The notes beneath the pieces are model-generated. The model was not told where the DNA came from, made no database searches, and saw nothing but the letters and a program-made list of their open reading frames with translations. A program made the translations under genes and the position numbers. 64,000 bases of DNA from Pelagibacteraceae bacterium AG-359-E06. Lineage in GTDB: Bacteria; Pseudomonadota; Alphaproteobacteria; Pelagibacterales; Pelagibacteraceae. Positions 16,996 to 27,059 of this stretch are shown piece after piece. Within the stretch, counting starts at the first letter, position 1. Each line of letters begins with the position of its first letter. Location of the stretch: contig QCET01000004.1 of assembly GCA_003280495.1 (NCBI GenBank), positions 1 through 64,000 on the forward strand, read 5' to 3'.

Positions 16996-19900
16996 TTAAC
17001 CAACCTTTTTTTCATCCTTAGAAATTGAAACAGGATGATCTATTTTATCTAGCATTTCTAGTGGGCAAATTTGAACAAAGTGTTTAATATTTTCTTCCCA
17101 GTTATCAATTATCTTTTTTGTAAATACAGATTGTGTATTTTTTTGGTGCTCATTAACTAAGTTTTTTAAATATTTTTCCCAGTAGGGTACCTCGACTTTG
17201 TTCCAAATAACTGATTTGGGATTAATAATGTCTTGTATTTTATTATTTATATCAAAAATAAAAGCCATACCTCCAGTCATACCAGCTGCAAAATTATCAC
17301 CAACGTCGCCTAAAATCACAACTGTACCTCCTGTCATATATTCACATGCATTTGTTCCAACTCCCTCGGTGACTGCAATTGCTCCAGAATTTCTTACTGC
17401 AAATCTTTCACCTGCTTGGCCCGCTGCGAAAAGTTTACCTGATGTAGCTCCGTAAAGTACTGTATTACCTAAAATAGTATTTGTTGAAGTTTGTAAATTT
17501 GATAATTTGGATGGTCTTATAACTAAAGTTCCGCCAGATAAACCTTTACCAACATAATCATTGCAATCACCTATTACATTAATCTTAACTCCTGGAATGG
17601 TAAAAGCACCTAATGACTGACCGGCTGATCCTCTTAAAGTTATGTTTATTTGATCCTCTAATAGCTGTTTATCGCTGTATTCCCTGACTAATAGTGATGA
17701 TAATCTTGCGCCTACAGTTCTGTCGGTATTTTTAATGTTATAACTAATCTCGATCTTTTGACCCTTATCAATTAAGCTTCTCGTATCTTTAATAATTTTT
17801 TCATCTAGTGTAGGTGGCACTTGATTTCGGATTTTTTCTTTGCAGTATCTTGGGTTATTGCCAGGATCGGCTTGAACCAATAATGGATTAAAATCTAAGT
17901 CGTCTAAATTCGCTGAACCTTTAGATACCTGTGCTAATAAATCTGTTCTTCCAATTATATCATTCAAACTTTTGAAACCTAAGCTTGCTAATATTTCTCT
18001 TACTTCTTCAGCTATAAAAGTAAATAAATTAACTACTTTATCTGGAGTACCAGTAAATTTTGCTCTTAGAGACTCTTTTTGTGTACAAATTCCCACGGGA
18101 CAAGTATCAGAATGACACTGTCTAACCATAATACAACCCATAGCTATCAAGCTCGTTGTTGCTATACCAAATTCATCAGCTCCCATCATTGCAGCCATTA
18201 CAACATCTCTACCAGTTTTTATTCCCCCATCAGTTCTAAGCACAACGTTGTGTCTTAATCCATTTAATGTCAAAATTTGATTTGTCTCGGTCAATCCCAT
18301 TTCCCATGGTAATCCTACATATTTTACACTTGTCTGCGGAGTTGCACCCGAACCTCCATTGTGTCCACTTATTAAAATGATATCTGCCTTTGCTTTTGCT
18401 ACTCCAGCAGCTATTGTGCCTACACCATTAGAGGCAACTAATTTTACACCTACACGTGCAACAGGATTAATTTGTTTTAAATCGTAAATTAATTGGGCTA
18501 AATCTTCTATCGAATAAATATCATGATGAGGTGGTGGTGATACTAATGTAACGCCAGGTGTTGAATGCCTTAGTTTTGATATGTATTTAGATACTTTAAA
18601 ACCAGGTAATTGCCCTCCTTCACCAGGTTTTGCTCCTTGAGCTATTTTAATTTCAATTTCATTACAATTATTTAAATACTTAGCGGTTACACCAAATCGA
18701 CCTGACGCAATTTGTTTTACCCTAGAGTTTGCGCTATCTCCGTTACTCATAGTTTTATATCTCTTTTCATCTTCTCCGCCTTCTCCACTACAAGATGCTC
18801 CACCAATTCTATTCATTGCAATTGCTAAACTTTCGTGTGCCTCCTTGGACAGCGCACCCATTGACATACTACCTGAGCCAAACCTTTTTCTTATTTCTGT
18901 AATAGACTCGACTTGATCTAAAGATATTGGCTTATTTTTCACTTTGAAATCAAGCAAATCTCTAAGATGTATAGGAGGAAACTTTTGGATCTCTTCGGCG
19001 TATTTTCTATACGCACTATAAGAATTATTTGTCACTGCATGTTGCAACATATGTATTGTTTTGGCTTGGTAACCATGTGTTTCACCATCTTTTCTATACT
19101 TGTAAATACCACCTATAGGAAGAGATATAACATTTTCTCTAAAACTCTTCTGATGTTGTTTAATCATCATTTGTTCTATCCCGTTTATACCGATACCAGA
19201 AATTCTCGACTCAAGACCTGGAAAATATTCTGCAACAAGGGCTCTACTCAATCCTAAAGACTGAAAATTTAGACCACCTCTGTAAGAGCTAATGACTGAT
19301 ATTCCCATTTTGGACATAATTTTTAAGAGTCCATCGTTAATGGCTTTTAAATATCTTTTCACACACTCGTCAAAAGTCATTTTGCCAAAAAGTCCTTTGC
19401 TAAATCTTTGATGTATACTGTCTATTGCTAAGTAAGGATTCACTGTAGTTGCTCCAGCTCCTATTAAAACTGCAAAATAGTGTGTATCAAGACATTCTGA
19501 TGATTTAATATTTAAAGATACAAATTTTCTTAAACCTAAATTTGTCAAATGTGATTGTACAGCGCCGGTAGCAAGGATTAATGGGATAGAAATATTCTTC
19601 TTTGAAACTCCTTCGTCAGACAAAACTATATGTTTATAACCCTCTCTGACAGACGTTTCAGACTCTAATCTAATTCTATCAAGCTCAGACTTTAGGTTTA
19701 TATTGTTATTATCAACTAAATAGGTACAATCTATAATTTTAGTTTCGTTTTTAAAAATTTCAAATATTTTTTTAAATTGTGAATTGGATAAAACTGGACT
19801 GCTTAATAAGTAACTTTTTTGCTCGGTTAATTTATCGTTTAATATATTTTCTAAATTACCAAACCTGGTATTTAATGACATAACTCTATTTTCTCTTAGT

Positions 19901-21504
19901 GAGTCAATTGGTGGATTTGTTACCTGGCTAAAGTTTTGTCTAAAAAAGTTCGATAGAGGTCTATAACAGCTCGATAAAACAGCTATTGGAGTATCATCGC
20001 CCATTGATCCTACTGCTTCTTTTTGATCCTCTACCATTGGATGTAAAATAATTTCGAGGTCTTCAATGCTTAAGCCAGCTAAATATTGCCTTTGGCGTAA
20101 CTCATCTCCTTGATAAATAAAATTTTCTTTTAATTGTTTAAAGTATTTGTCTAACTCTATATGATTTAATGCAAACTTTTTATAAATCTTGTTATTAGAA
20201 AGCTTATCTTTAATTTTTAAATCATCAAAATATTGCCCTTTCTCTAAATCGAGAGATATCATTTGGCCGGGTCCAACTCTTCCTCTGTAGAGAATATTTT
20301 CTTCGTCAATATGCACCATCCCCGTCTCAGATCCTGCAAAGAGCATTTTGTCTTTTGTTATTGTATATCTTAATGGTCTCAATCCATTTCTATCAGAGGC
20401 GGCAATTACCCATTTTCCGTCATATGCTGCTACAGCAGCTGGTCCATCCCAAGGCTCAATTACTGAATTTAAATAATTATACATATCCCTATGTGATTTT
20501 GGAATAATTTTACTTTTTTTGGACCAGGCTTCTGGTATCACCATCATCTTAGCAATAGGCAATGTACGTCCAGATCTTACTAATAATTCAAATGTTGCAT
20601 CTAAAGAAGCGGTATCAGAATTGTTTGATTTAATTATTGGTTTAATATCATCAATATTACTAATCTTTTCTGTATTAAAACCAGACTCGTGTGTTTTCAT
20701 CCAATTAACATTACCTTTTAAAGTATTAATTTCACCATTATGAGCTAAGACCCTGAAAGGTTGAGCCAATTCCCAAGATGGGAAAGTATTGGTTGAAAAT
20801 CTTTGGTGAAATATTGCAAACCTTGAAATAAAGCGTTCGTCGCATAGATCTGGATAAAAATCAGATATATTTTCTGCCAAAAACATACCTTTATAAATAA
20901 TTGATTGAGAACTTAATGAGCAAATATAAAAGTCGTTTAATTGTTCAACAATTGCTTTTTTTTCAATTTTTTTCCTTACTACAAACAATTTAGTTTCAAG
21001 ATCTAAACGATCTATTTTTTGATCGTATGCAAATATTATTTGTTCGATTTCGGGTCTTGTATCGTTTGCTTTTTGACCTAGAACTTTGGCATTAACAGGT
21101 ACTTGTCTCCAACCAAATATATAGAAATTATTATCTAGAAGCTCTTGCTCCACAATTGATCTGCATCTCTCCTGATTTGCATAATTGCTTCTTGGTAAAA
21201 AAATCATTCCAACGCATAATGTTTGTGAACTAAGAAGTTCATGCCCTGTCTCTTTAATTTCTTCCTTGAAAAATTCTTCGTTAAACTCGATATGCAAACC
21301 GGCGCCATCACCTGTTCTTCCATCAGCATCTACCGCTCCTCTGTGCCAAACCGCTTTTAACGCATCTATACCATTGGTAACGACGTCTCTTCTTTTTTTT
21401 CCATTCATGGAAGCAACAAACCCTACCCCACATGCATCGTGGTCATTTATATTTACAAAACTATTTTGTAATTTTAATTTGTTTTTTTTATATAAATTTT
21501 TCAT
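16996..21504 (-). CDS. gltB: Glutamate synthase (NADPH) large subunit
   Basis: The 1502-aa product is full length. Cleavage after residue 24 would expose Cys25 (NDHDACGVGF), the N-terminal nucleophile of the glutaminase domain. The central and FMN-binding regions follow (GSGSMSMGALSKEAHES), then the 3Fe-4S cluster cysteines in CHSDTCPVGICTQ and the C-terminal beta-helix rich in glycines. With GltD it makes two glutamates from glutamine and 2-oxoglutarate, the assimilation end of the GS-GOGAT path. It overlaps gltD by 4 bp. Two ammonium transporter genes elsewhere in the window serve the same pathway. Confidence 0.98.
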   Translation of the reverse strand: MKNLYKKNKLKLQNSFVNINDHDACGVGFVASMNGKKRRDVVTNGIDALKAVWHRGAVDADGRTGDGAGLHIEFNEEFFKEEIKETGHELLSSQTLCVGMIFLPRSNYANQERCRSIVEQELLDNNFYIFGWRQVPVNAKVLGQKANDTRPEIEQIIFAYDQKIDRLDLETKLFVVRKKIEKKAIVEQLNDFYICSLSSQSIIYKGMFLAENISDFYPDLCDERFISRFAIFHQRFSTNTFPSWELAQPFRVLAHNGEINTLKGNVNWMKTHESGFNTEKISNIDDIKPIIKSNNSDTASLDATFELLVRSGRTLPIAKMMVIPEAWSKKSKIIPKSHRDMYNYLNSVIEPWDGPAAVAAYDGKWVIAASDRNGLRPLRYTITKDKMLFAGSETGMVHIDEENILYRGRVGPGQMISLDLEKGQYFDDLKIKDKLSNNKIYKKFALNHIELDKYFKQLKENFIYQGDELRQRQYLAGLSIEDLEIILHPMVEDQKEAVGSMGDDTPIAVLSSCYRPLSNFFRQNFSQVTNPPIDSLRENRVMSLNTRFGNLENILNDKLTEQKSYLLSSPVLSNSQFKKIFEIFKNETKIIDCTYLVDNNNINLKSELDRIRLESETSVREGYKHIVLSDEGVSKKNISIPLILATGAVQSHLTNLGLRKFVSLNIKSSECLDTHYFAVLIGAGATTVNPYLAIDSIHQRFSKGLFGKMTFDECVKRYLKAINDGLLKIMSKMGISVISSYRGGLNFQSLGLSRALVAEYFPGLESRISGIGINGIEQMMIKQHQKSFRENVISLPIGGIYKYRKDGETHGYQAKTIHMLQHAVTNNSYSAYRKYAEEIQKFPPIHLRDLLDFKVKNKPISLDQVESITEIRKRFGSGSMSMGALSKEAHESLAIAMNRIGGASCSGEGGEDEKRYKTMSNGDSANSRVKQIASGRFGVTAKYLNNCNEIEIKIAQGAKPGEGGQLPGFKVSKYISKLRHSTPGVTLVSPPPHHDIYSIEDLAQLIYDLKQINPVARVGVKLVASNGVGTIAAGVAKAKADIILISGHNGGSGATPQTSVKYVGLPWEMGLTETNQILTLNGLRHNVVLRTDGGIKTGRDVVMAAMMGADEFGIATTSLIAMGCIMVRQCHSDTCPVGICTQKESLRAKFTGTPDKVVNLFTFIAEEVREILASLGFKSLNDIIGRTDLLAQVSKGSANLDDLDFNPLLVQADPGNNPRYCKEKIRNQVPPTLDEKIIKDTRSLIDKGQKIEISYNIKNTDRTVGARLSSLLVREYSDKQLLEDQINITLRGSAGQSLGAFTIPGVKINVIGDCNDYVGKGLSGGTLVIRPSKLSNLQTSTNTILGNTVLYGATSGKLFAAGQAGERFAVRNSGAIAVTEGVGTNACEYMTGGTVVILGDVGDNFAAGMTGGMAFIFDINNKIQDIINPKSVIWNKVEVPYWEKYLKNLVNEHQKNTQSVFTKKIIDNWEENIKHFVQICPLEMLDKIDHPVSISKDEKKVG

Positions 21505-22937
21505 GCAGCAATGGTTTTATTTTTTTTACTTTCTAGATAATTTGAAATACCTTCAGCTGCATCGCGACCATCTCTAATAGCCCAAACCACTAAAGAAGCG
21601 CCTCTGACTATGTCACCAGCAGCAAAGACACCTTTTATATTTGTTTTTAAAGTTTTAAGATCAGTTTTTATCGTTCCCCACTTTGTTATTTCTAGGCCAG
21701 GTTCTTCGAATAATTTTGGAATATTTTCTGCATCAAAACCTAGAGCTTTTATTACGATATCTGCTTTTATTGTTTCTTCTTTACCTTCTATTACTTCAGG
21801 CGATCTTCTGCCTGAAGCGTCTGGATCACCTAATTTCATTTTGTTGATTAAAACTTCTTCAACTTTATCGGTCCCTTTAAAAAGTTTAGGGCTAGACAAC
21901 CAAACAAATTCTATTCCTTCTTCTTCCGCATTTGTAACTTCTCTCGCAGATCCAGGCATATTCTCTTTATCTCTTCTGTATAAACATGACACCTTTTTAG
22001 CTTTTTGGCGTATTGCGGTTCTAACACAATCCATAGCAGTATCACCACCTCCAATCACTACGACGTTTTTTCCCTCGCAATTTAAGTTTCCATTATCAAA
22101 ATTTTCAACTTTATCACCCAACCCTTTTTTATTTGAGGCTGTTAAAAATTCCATTGCAGGATAAATATTTTTTAAATTTGATCCTGGTATTTCTATCTCT
22201 CTTGATTTGTAAACTCCAGTTGCGATTAATATTGCATCATGTTTTTCTTTTAATTCTTTTAAGGTAGCATTTTTTCCTACCTCAAAATTATTTATAATTT
22301 TAATTTTACTATCCTCTAAATATTTTACTCTTCTTAGGACTATATCTTTTTCTAATTTAAAGTTAGGTATTCCATAAATTAATAATCCTCCTGATCTATC
22401 ATACCGATCATAAACAGTTATTTGATATCCTTTTTTTCTTAATTGTTCAGCCGCTGCTAAACCGGCTGGTCCTGCACCTATAATACCAATAGTTTCTTTT
22501 AATTCACTGGTAGGTTTGACTGGCTTAACCCAATTGTTTTCCCATGCATTATTTGTTAAAAACTTTTCTACTGCACCTATTGTTACTGTTCCGTGACCAG
22601 ATTGTTCTATTACACAATTTCCCTCACACAATCTATCTTGAGGACAAATACTTCCGCAAACTTCCGGCATATTGTTTGTTGATGCAGATAAATTATAAGC
22701 CTCTTCTAATCTACCTTCTGCAGTCATCTTCAACCAATCTGGTATGTTGTTATGAAGAGGACAATGAACTTGGCAAAATGGGGTACCGCATTGGCTACAC
22801 CTGCTAGCCTGGGACTTAGCCTTATCATTAATAAATTCTTTGTAGATTTCATTAAAATTTGAAATCCTAGTTTTACTATCCTCCTTAAAAGGTGTTTCTT
22901 TAGATAGGTCAGTAAATTTTAACATTTTGTTTGTCAT
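21501..22937 (-). CDS. gltD: Glutamate synthase small subunit
   Basis: The 478-aa protein has N-terminal cysteines for two 4Fe-4S clusters (CSQCGTPFCQVHCP at about 45-58; CGSICPQDRLCEGNC at about 93-107), the FAD site GAGPAGLAAAEQL and the NADPH site VVIGGGDTAMDC. It passes electrons from NADPH to GltB. It is first in the pair; ATG at 22937 was chosen, with MLKF four codons later as alternative. The 211 bp upstream separate it from divergent uppP and must hold both promoters. Confidence 0.97.
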   Translation of the reverse strand: MTNKMLKFTDLSKETPFKEDSKTRISNFNEIYKEFINDKAKSQASRCSQCGTPFCQVHCPLHNNIPDWLKMTAEGRLEEAYNLSASTNNMPEVCGSICPQDRLCEGNCVIEQSGHGTVTIGAVEKFLTNNAWENNWVKPVKPTSELKETIGIIGAGPAGLAAAEQLRKKGYQITVYDRYDRSGGLLIYGIPNFKLEKDIVLRRVKYLEDSKIKIINNFEVGKNATLKELKEKHDAILIATGVYKSREIEIPGSNLKNIYPAMEFLTASNKKGLGDKVENFDNGNLNCEGKNVVVIGGGDTAMDCVRTAIRQKAKKVSCLYRRDKENMPGSAREVTNAEEEGIEFVWLSSPKLFKGTDKVEEVLINKMKLGDPDASGRRSPEVIEGKEETIKADIVIKALGFDAENIPKLFEEPGLEITKWGTIKTDLKTLKTNIKGVFAAGDIVRGASLVVWAIRDGRDAAEGISNYLESKKNKTIAA

Positions 22938-23148
22938 AATATTAGTTCTTTAAAGTAGTAAATATTTATACTTTTTGTAAAAAAATATCAAAAATATTGA
23001 TCAAATTAGGTAATAATTTATGTCCTATATTAGTGGAAAAAATATCAGGTATGCAAAAATGTCATAAATAATTGAAAAAATAGGTAAGAAATATAAATAG
23101 AATTTAATTTAATAGGAGGGTGACCAAATACCAATATAAACAGAATCA

Positions 23149-23922
23149 ATGGATTTCATTTTTTTAAAAGTTCTCTCAATTTCTATCATTCAAGGCGTAA
23201 TGGAGTGGGTGCCAATATCATCAAGTGGGCTACTTATTGTTTTAGAGGAAATTTTAAACATGAATAATAAAATTTTTAATTTGAATTTAAATATTACAGT
23301 TCATTTTGGATCTTTATTTGCCGTTTTATTTTTCTTCTCAAAGGAAATAACAAAAATTTTTAATAACAGAAAATTACTATTAAATATATTTGTTGCTACC
23401 CTGCCAATTATACTAATTGGGGCTATTTTTAAGTTATCAGGTTTTATTTATATTTTACAAAACACTAGCACGGTTATATCTGCGACTTTAATTTTTGCAG
23501 TGATTTTATTTTTATGTGATCAAAAAAAAGTAAAAAATAAATTTAGCAAAAATATACCCTACCAGCATGCAATTATGATAGGTTTAGCCCAAGTAGCCGC
23601 GCTAATACCAGGATCTTCTAGATCTGGCGTAACAATTTCAGCTGCAAGATATTTAGGATACTCAAGAGTAGATGCTGCAAAATTTTCTTTTTTAATCTCA
23701 ATACCAACAATTTTTGGTGCTAATATTTTAAATTTGTCAGATACTAAAATTGATTATTTTAAGGACGATTACTATTTATTAATAGTAGCATTTCTAGTTT
23801 CTTTCATAGTGTCATTTTACACAATTAAATATTTCCTAAATTTTTTACAAAAATTTTCGTTAAATATTTTTGTAATTATTAGAATTATTTTAGGTATTTA
23901 TTTGGCGATTTTTTTTATTTAG
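23149..23922 (+). CDS. uppP: Undecaprenyl-diphosphatase
   Basis: The 257-aa, about seven-segment membrane protein has the two BacA/UppP motifs: GVMEWVPISSSG (16-27, normally ExxPVSSSGH) and PGSSRSGVTISAA near 154-166. It removes a phosphate from undecaprenyl diphosphate so the lipid carrier for peptidoglycan and glycan synthesis is recycled. The usual His after SSSG is Leu here (SSSGLL), a small oddity. An in-frame TAA upstream fixes the ATG. A perfect AGGAGG sits about 30 bp upstream, too far to serve this start. The gene ends overlap tail-to-tail by 8 bp with the next. Confidence 0.92.
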   Translation: MDFIFLKVLSISIIQGVMEWVPISSSGLLIVLEEILNMNNKIFNLNLNITVHFGSLFAVLFFFSKEITKIFNNRKLLLNIFVATLPIILIGAIFKLSGFIYILQNTSTVISATLIFAVILFLCDQKKVKNKFSKNIPYQHAIMIGLAQVAALIPGSSRSGVTISAARYLGYSRVDAAKFSFLISIPTIFGANILNLSDTKIDYFKDDYYLLIVAFLVSFIVSFYTIKYFLNFLQKFSLNIFVIIRIILGIYLAIFFI

Positions 23923-24862
23923 TAAATTGACCCATAGGACGGTGATATTTTAAATATGTAGGTACAATGCTCTCTACTGAACGAGGCAAAATACTTAAAT
24001 CAGAGAAAGTGTTATTTTTACCAGTTATTATATTATCTCCGGACTCTAATATTTTGATTTGATCGATTGTTAAAATAGGTTTTGGTAGAAGCTGCATAAA
24101 AAAAGCTTGGAACTTACCAATACCAAATGGTAAGGGAATAATAACGTTTTTTCTTCTGATTTCTTTCAACATAAATTTGATTAATTCGTGCAGGGTATAT
24201 TCTTTGGGGCCTGCTAATTCGTAAGTCTTAGCTAATGTCTCAGTCTCTACAATATAATTAATTGCATCGCCTATATCTCCTACATAACATGGTTGAAATT
24301 TAACCTCACATCCCACTATTGGTAGTATAGGAAAAATTCTTGCAAGCTTGGCGAATGTGTTAAAGAATTTGTCGTCTGGACCAAAGACTACAGATGGCTT
24401 AATTATAACATAGTTTTGTAAACTATTTTTTATATGTTTCTCAGCAAGAAATTTAGTTTGTAAATACTTAGAGTCAGTACCGTCTTTTACTCCTAAAGAA
24501 GAAAAATGAATAAATTGTTTTATTTTTTTTTTTTCTTTTATTATATTAGTAATTAATTCTGGAAATTTAAAATGCAGTTTTTCAAACTTGTATTCTCCCT
24601 TTTCATAAAGGATACCAACATGATTTATACAGACATCTACATTATCTAAAAAACTACTAACTTGGCTTTCATTGAATATATTTATTTTAATTAATTCAAT
24701 TTGACCCATCTCACCTAATAACTTAAGGTTTTGCTTCAAATAAGGATTTCTCGAGGCAATTTTGATTCTATGACCAGACTTGGCCAGTTTTTTAATCACG
24801 TTTTCACCTACAAAACCCGCACCAAATATACCAACTGTTTTGCTGTTAAAATCTTTCAACAT
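23915..24862 (-). CDS. NDUFA9-like NAD(P)-binding SDR protein
   Basis: The 315-aa atypical SDR has the nucleotide loop VGIFGAGFVGENVIKKL (about 10-26), CINHVGILYE, FIHFSSLGV and VIIKPSVVFGPDD. This matches the complex I 39-kDa (NDUFA9)-like group common in alphaproteobacteria, which binds NADPH and is linked with ubiquinone/complex I biology or acts as a free reductase. The active-site Tyr-x3-Lys is present in degenerate form (KYLQTKFLAEK). It is divergent from the rnd-like gene with 31 bp between starts. Confidence 0.75.
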   Translation of the reverse strand: MLKDFNSKTVGIFGAGFVGENVIKKLAKSGHRIKIASRNPYLKQNLKLLGEMGQIELIKINIFNESQVSSFLDNVDVCINHVGILYEKGEYKFEKLHFKFPELITNIIKEKKKIKQFIHFSSLGVKDGTDSKYLQTKFLAEKHIKNSLQNYVIIKPSVVFGPDDKFFNTFAKLARIFPILPIVGCEVKFQPCYVGDIGDAINYIVETETLAKTYELAGPKEYTLHELIKFMLKEIRRKNVIIPLPFGIGKFQAFFMQLLPKPILTIDQIKILESGDNIITGKNNTFSDLSILPRSVESIVPTYLKYHRPMGQFTK

Positions 24863-24893
24863 GTTATATACAATCTAGAATTGAATATTTTAC

Positions 24894-25511
24894 ATGAAAA
24901 TAATTTTGCATAAATCAGATTTACCAGAAAATTCGAAATTAAAAACCTCTGATAGTGTGGCAATTGATGCAGAAAGTTTAGGATTAAACTATTTAAATCG
25001 AGATAAACTGTGTCTTGCCCAGTTATGTAATGGAGATAATGAGGTACATATTATTCAATTTGACAGAAATAAATATCATTGTCCAAATCTTAAGGAAATT
25101 TTAGAAAATTCAAAAATACAAAAGATAGGTCACTTTATTAGATTTGAAATCGGCATATTTGAAAAATATTTAAAAGCTAAAACAAAAAATATTTATTGTA
25201 CTAAAATTGCAAGCAAGCTGACAAGAACTTACACTGATAAACATGGTTTGCTAGATCTAACTAAAGATTTAATGGGTATAACATTAAACAAAACTTTACA
25301 AAGCTCTGATTGGGGATCAGAGGAATTATCAAAAGATCAGCTTAATTACGCTGCAAATGATGTTATTAATTTACACAAATTAAAAACGAAATTAGATAAA
25401 ATGCTGGTGAGAGATAAAAGAGTAGAAATTGCAAAAAAATGTTTTGAATTTCTTGAAACTCAAGTGGAATTAGATTTAAAAGGATTTGAAGAGGATATAT
25501 TTTCACATTAA
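24894..25511 (+). CDS. RNase D-like 3'-5' exonuclease
   Basis: The 205-aa product is a single DEDD exonuclease domain without the HRDC domains of E. coli RNase D. Exo I is DSVAIDAESLGL (about 20-31), Exo II is GHFIRFEIGIF (about 81-91) where the expected Asp is Glu, and Exo III is YAANDVINLHKL (about 158-169). Short RNase D-like enzymes are widespread in alphaproteobacteria and probably trim structured RNA. It is followed five bases later by kdsD. Confidence 0.8.
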   Translation: MKIILHKSDLPENSKLKTSDSVAIDAESLGLNYLNRDKLCLAQLCNGDNEVHIIQFDRNKYHCPNLKEILENSKIQKIGHFIRFEIGIFEKYLKAKTKNIYCTKIASKLTRTYTDKHGLLDLTKDLMGITLNKTLQSSDWGSEELSKDQLNYAANDVINLHKLKTKLDKMLVRDKRVEIAKKCFEFLETQVELDLKGFEEDIFSH

Positions 25512-25515
25512 CGAG

Positions 25516-26487
25516 ATGAAAAATAATAGTATTATAAAAGAAGCTCAAAAAACAATTTATACTGAAATTGATGCTTTAAAAAAATTATCATCAAGTCTGG
25601 GCTCTTCATTCTTGAAAACCGTAACCACAATTAATAACATCAAAGGAAGAGTAGTATGCTGTGGTGTAGGTAAGTCAGCAAAGATATTAAACAAAATATC
25701 AAGTACTTTTTCATCTGTTGGAATTTCTAGTTTTGTGCTTGATGTAACCGACGCAAATCATGGTTCGCTTGGGTCAATTAAGAAAGATGATATATTACTA
25801 ATTGCTTCATTTAGTGGTAATAGCAGTGAATTAATAAACATTTTAAAATTTGCAAAGAGATTTAAAATTAAAACTATTGGTATTAGTTCTAATAGCAAAT
25901 CCAAACTAATATCTTCTTCAGATATAAAATTAATTACTCCAAAAATAAAAGAGGCAGGTAATAAACATTTAAATTTTGTTCCAACTTCGTCTAGTACTAT
26001 GCTTGTTGCATTAGGCGATGCAATAGCTATGACAATTGCTTTTAAAAGAAAATTTAAAAAAGAAAATTTTGGTCATTTTCATCCAAGCGGAAGTTTAGGA
26101 AAAAATCTTTCACCAGTTACAGATATTATGAAAAAAGGAAACGATATACCAATGGTTAAGGAAAATTATTCTATATCCAAAGTTATATTAGAAATTTCTT
26201 CAAAAAGATTAGGGTGTGCATTGGTGATTAATAAAAACAAAAAAATAGTTGGGTTTTGTTCTGATGGAGACTTAAGAAGATTTATGAGAAAAAACAAAAA
26301 TTTTCATCATAAGTGTGCCAAAGATATGATGTCCAAGCAACCTATGACCATTAATGAGAAATCCTTAATTATAGATGCATTAAAAATTATGAATCAAAAA
26401 AAAATTACAGTTTTAGTAGTTGAAAAAAATAAAAAAATTAAAGGGTTAATACATATGCACGATATTATCTCCTTTCTAGGTATATAA
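25516..26487 (+). CDS. kdsD: Arabinose-5-phosphate isomerase (KdsD/KpsF)
   Basis: The start is ATG at 25516, five bases after the previous stop; an upstream ATG at 25486 would lie in the rnd-like gene. The 323-aa product has a SIS sugar-isomerase domain (about 25-180; GKSAKIL, SFSGNSSEL, PTSSSTMLVALGDAIA) and two CBS domains (about 195-320). It converts ribulose-5-phosphate to arabinose-5-phosphate, the first step to Kdo of LPS. The following lptC and lptB genes fit that role. Confidence 0.92.
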   Translation: MKNNSIIKEAQKTIYTEIDALKKLSSSLGSSFLKTVTTINNIKGRVVCCGVGKSAKILNKISSTFSSVGISSFVLDVTDANHGSLGSIKKDDILLIASFSGNSSELINILKFAKRFKIKTIGISSNSKSKLISSSDIKLITPKIKEAGNKHLNFVPTSSSTMLVALGDAIAMTIAFKRKFKKENFGHFHPSGSLGKNLSPVTDIMKKGNDIPMVKENYSISKVILEISSKRLGCALVINKNKKIVGFCSDGDLRRFMRKNKNFHHKCAKDMMSKQPMTINEKSLIIDALKIMNQKKITVLVVEKNKKIKGLIHMHDIISFLGI

Positions 26488-27059
26488 TGCCGAAAGCTTT
26501 TTTAGTTTTAATTGGTTTTTTAATAATTGTAATTGTATACGTATATATTCCATCTATTAATCCTGGATCAATCGAGAAAGAAAGTACCGACATTAAAAAA
26601 AATGAAAATAAAATAGATAACCAAAATACTTTTGTTAAACCAGAATATGTTTGGAAAACTGGAGACGGCAACTCCCTCATAATAAAATCAGAAATAGCAG
26701 TACAGAATAAAAAAGACCCCCATATTTTAAATTTAAAAAAAGTATATTCATACTCCAATCTTAACGATGGATCTAAAATTGAACTAAAATCTGAAAAAGC
26801 AATTTATAATCGTCAATCGCAAAATATTGTATATTACGACAAAGTGAAAATAGAAAATAAAGATGTACTCATCACGTCTGATAATGCAGAGTATATAACA
26901 AAGACAAACTTACTAACACTATATGGCAATGTAAGGGTTAAAAAAAATAAAGATTATTTAATTTCAGATACTGTGATATTTAATACAAAAACAAAAAACT
27001 TAAAATTTTCAATGAAGGATAAAAAGAAAAAAGTTTATGGAAAAAAGACGAAAAATTAA
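26487..27059 (+). CDS. lptC: LPS export protein LptC-like (OstA fold)
   Basis: The 190-aa product has one N-terminal membrane anchor (about 3-22) and a periplasmic part of repeated beta strands, with AIYNRQSQNIVYYDKVKIEN and DNAEYITKTNLLTLYGNVRV. These are the pattern of LptC/LptA. It would bridge lipid A export from the LptBFG transporter to LptA. Its ATG overlaps the kdsD stop by one base and its end overlaps lptB by 23 bp. The usual lptA is not found between lptC and lptB, so either it is elsewhere or this protein covers both roles. Confidence 0.75.
   Translation: MPKAFLVLIGFLIIVIVYVYIPSINPGSIEKESTDIKKNENKIDNQNTFVKPEYVWKTGDGNSLIIKSEIAVQNKKDPHILNLKKVYSYSNLNDGSKIELKSEKAIYNRQSQNIVYYDKVKIENKDVLITSDNAEYITKTNLLTLYGNVRVKKNKDYLISDTVIFNTKTKNLKFSMKDKKKKVYGKKTKN

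Noticed and set aside
23019-23070. 15-codon ATG ORF in the gltD/uppP gap
   Set aside because: No ribosome site, no attenuator-like hairpin and no enriched codon, so there is no support for a leader peptide.
23113-23160. AGGAGG followed directly by GTG, opening a 15-codon ORF before uppP
   Set aside because: There is no spacing between the ribosome site and GTG, and the ORF stops within uppP; the true uppP ATG is at 23149.
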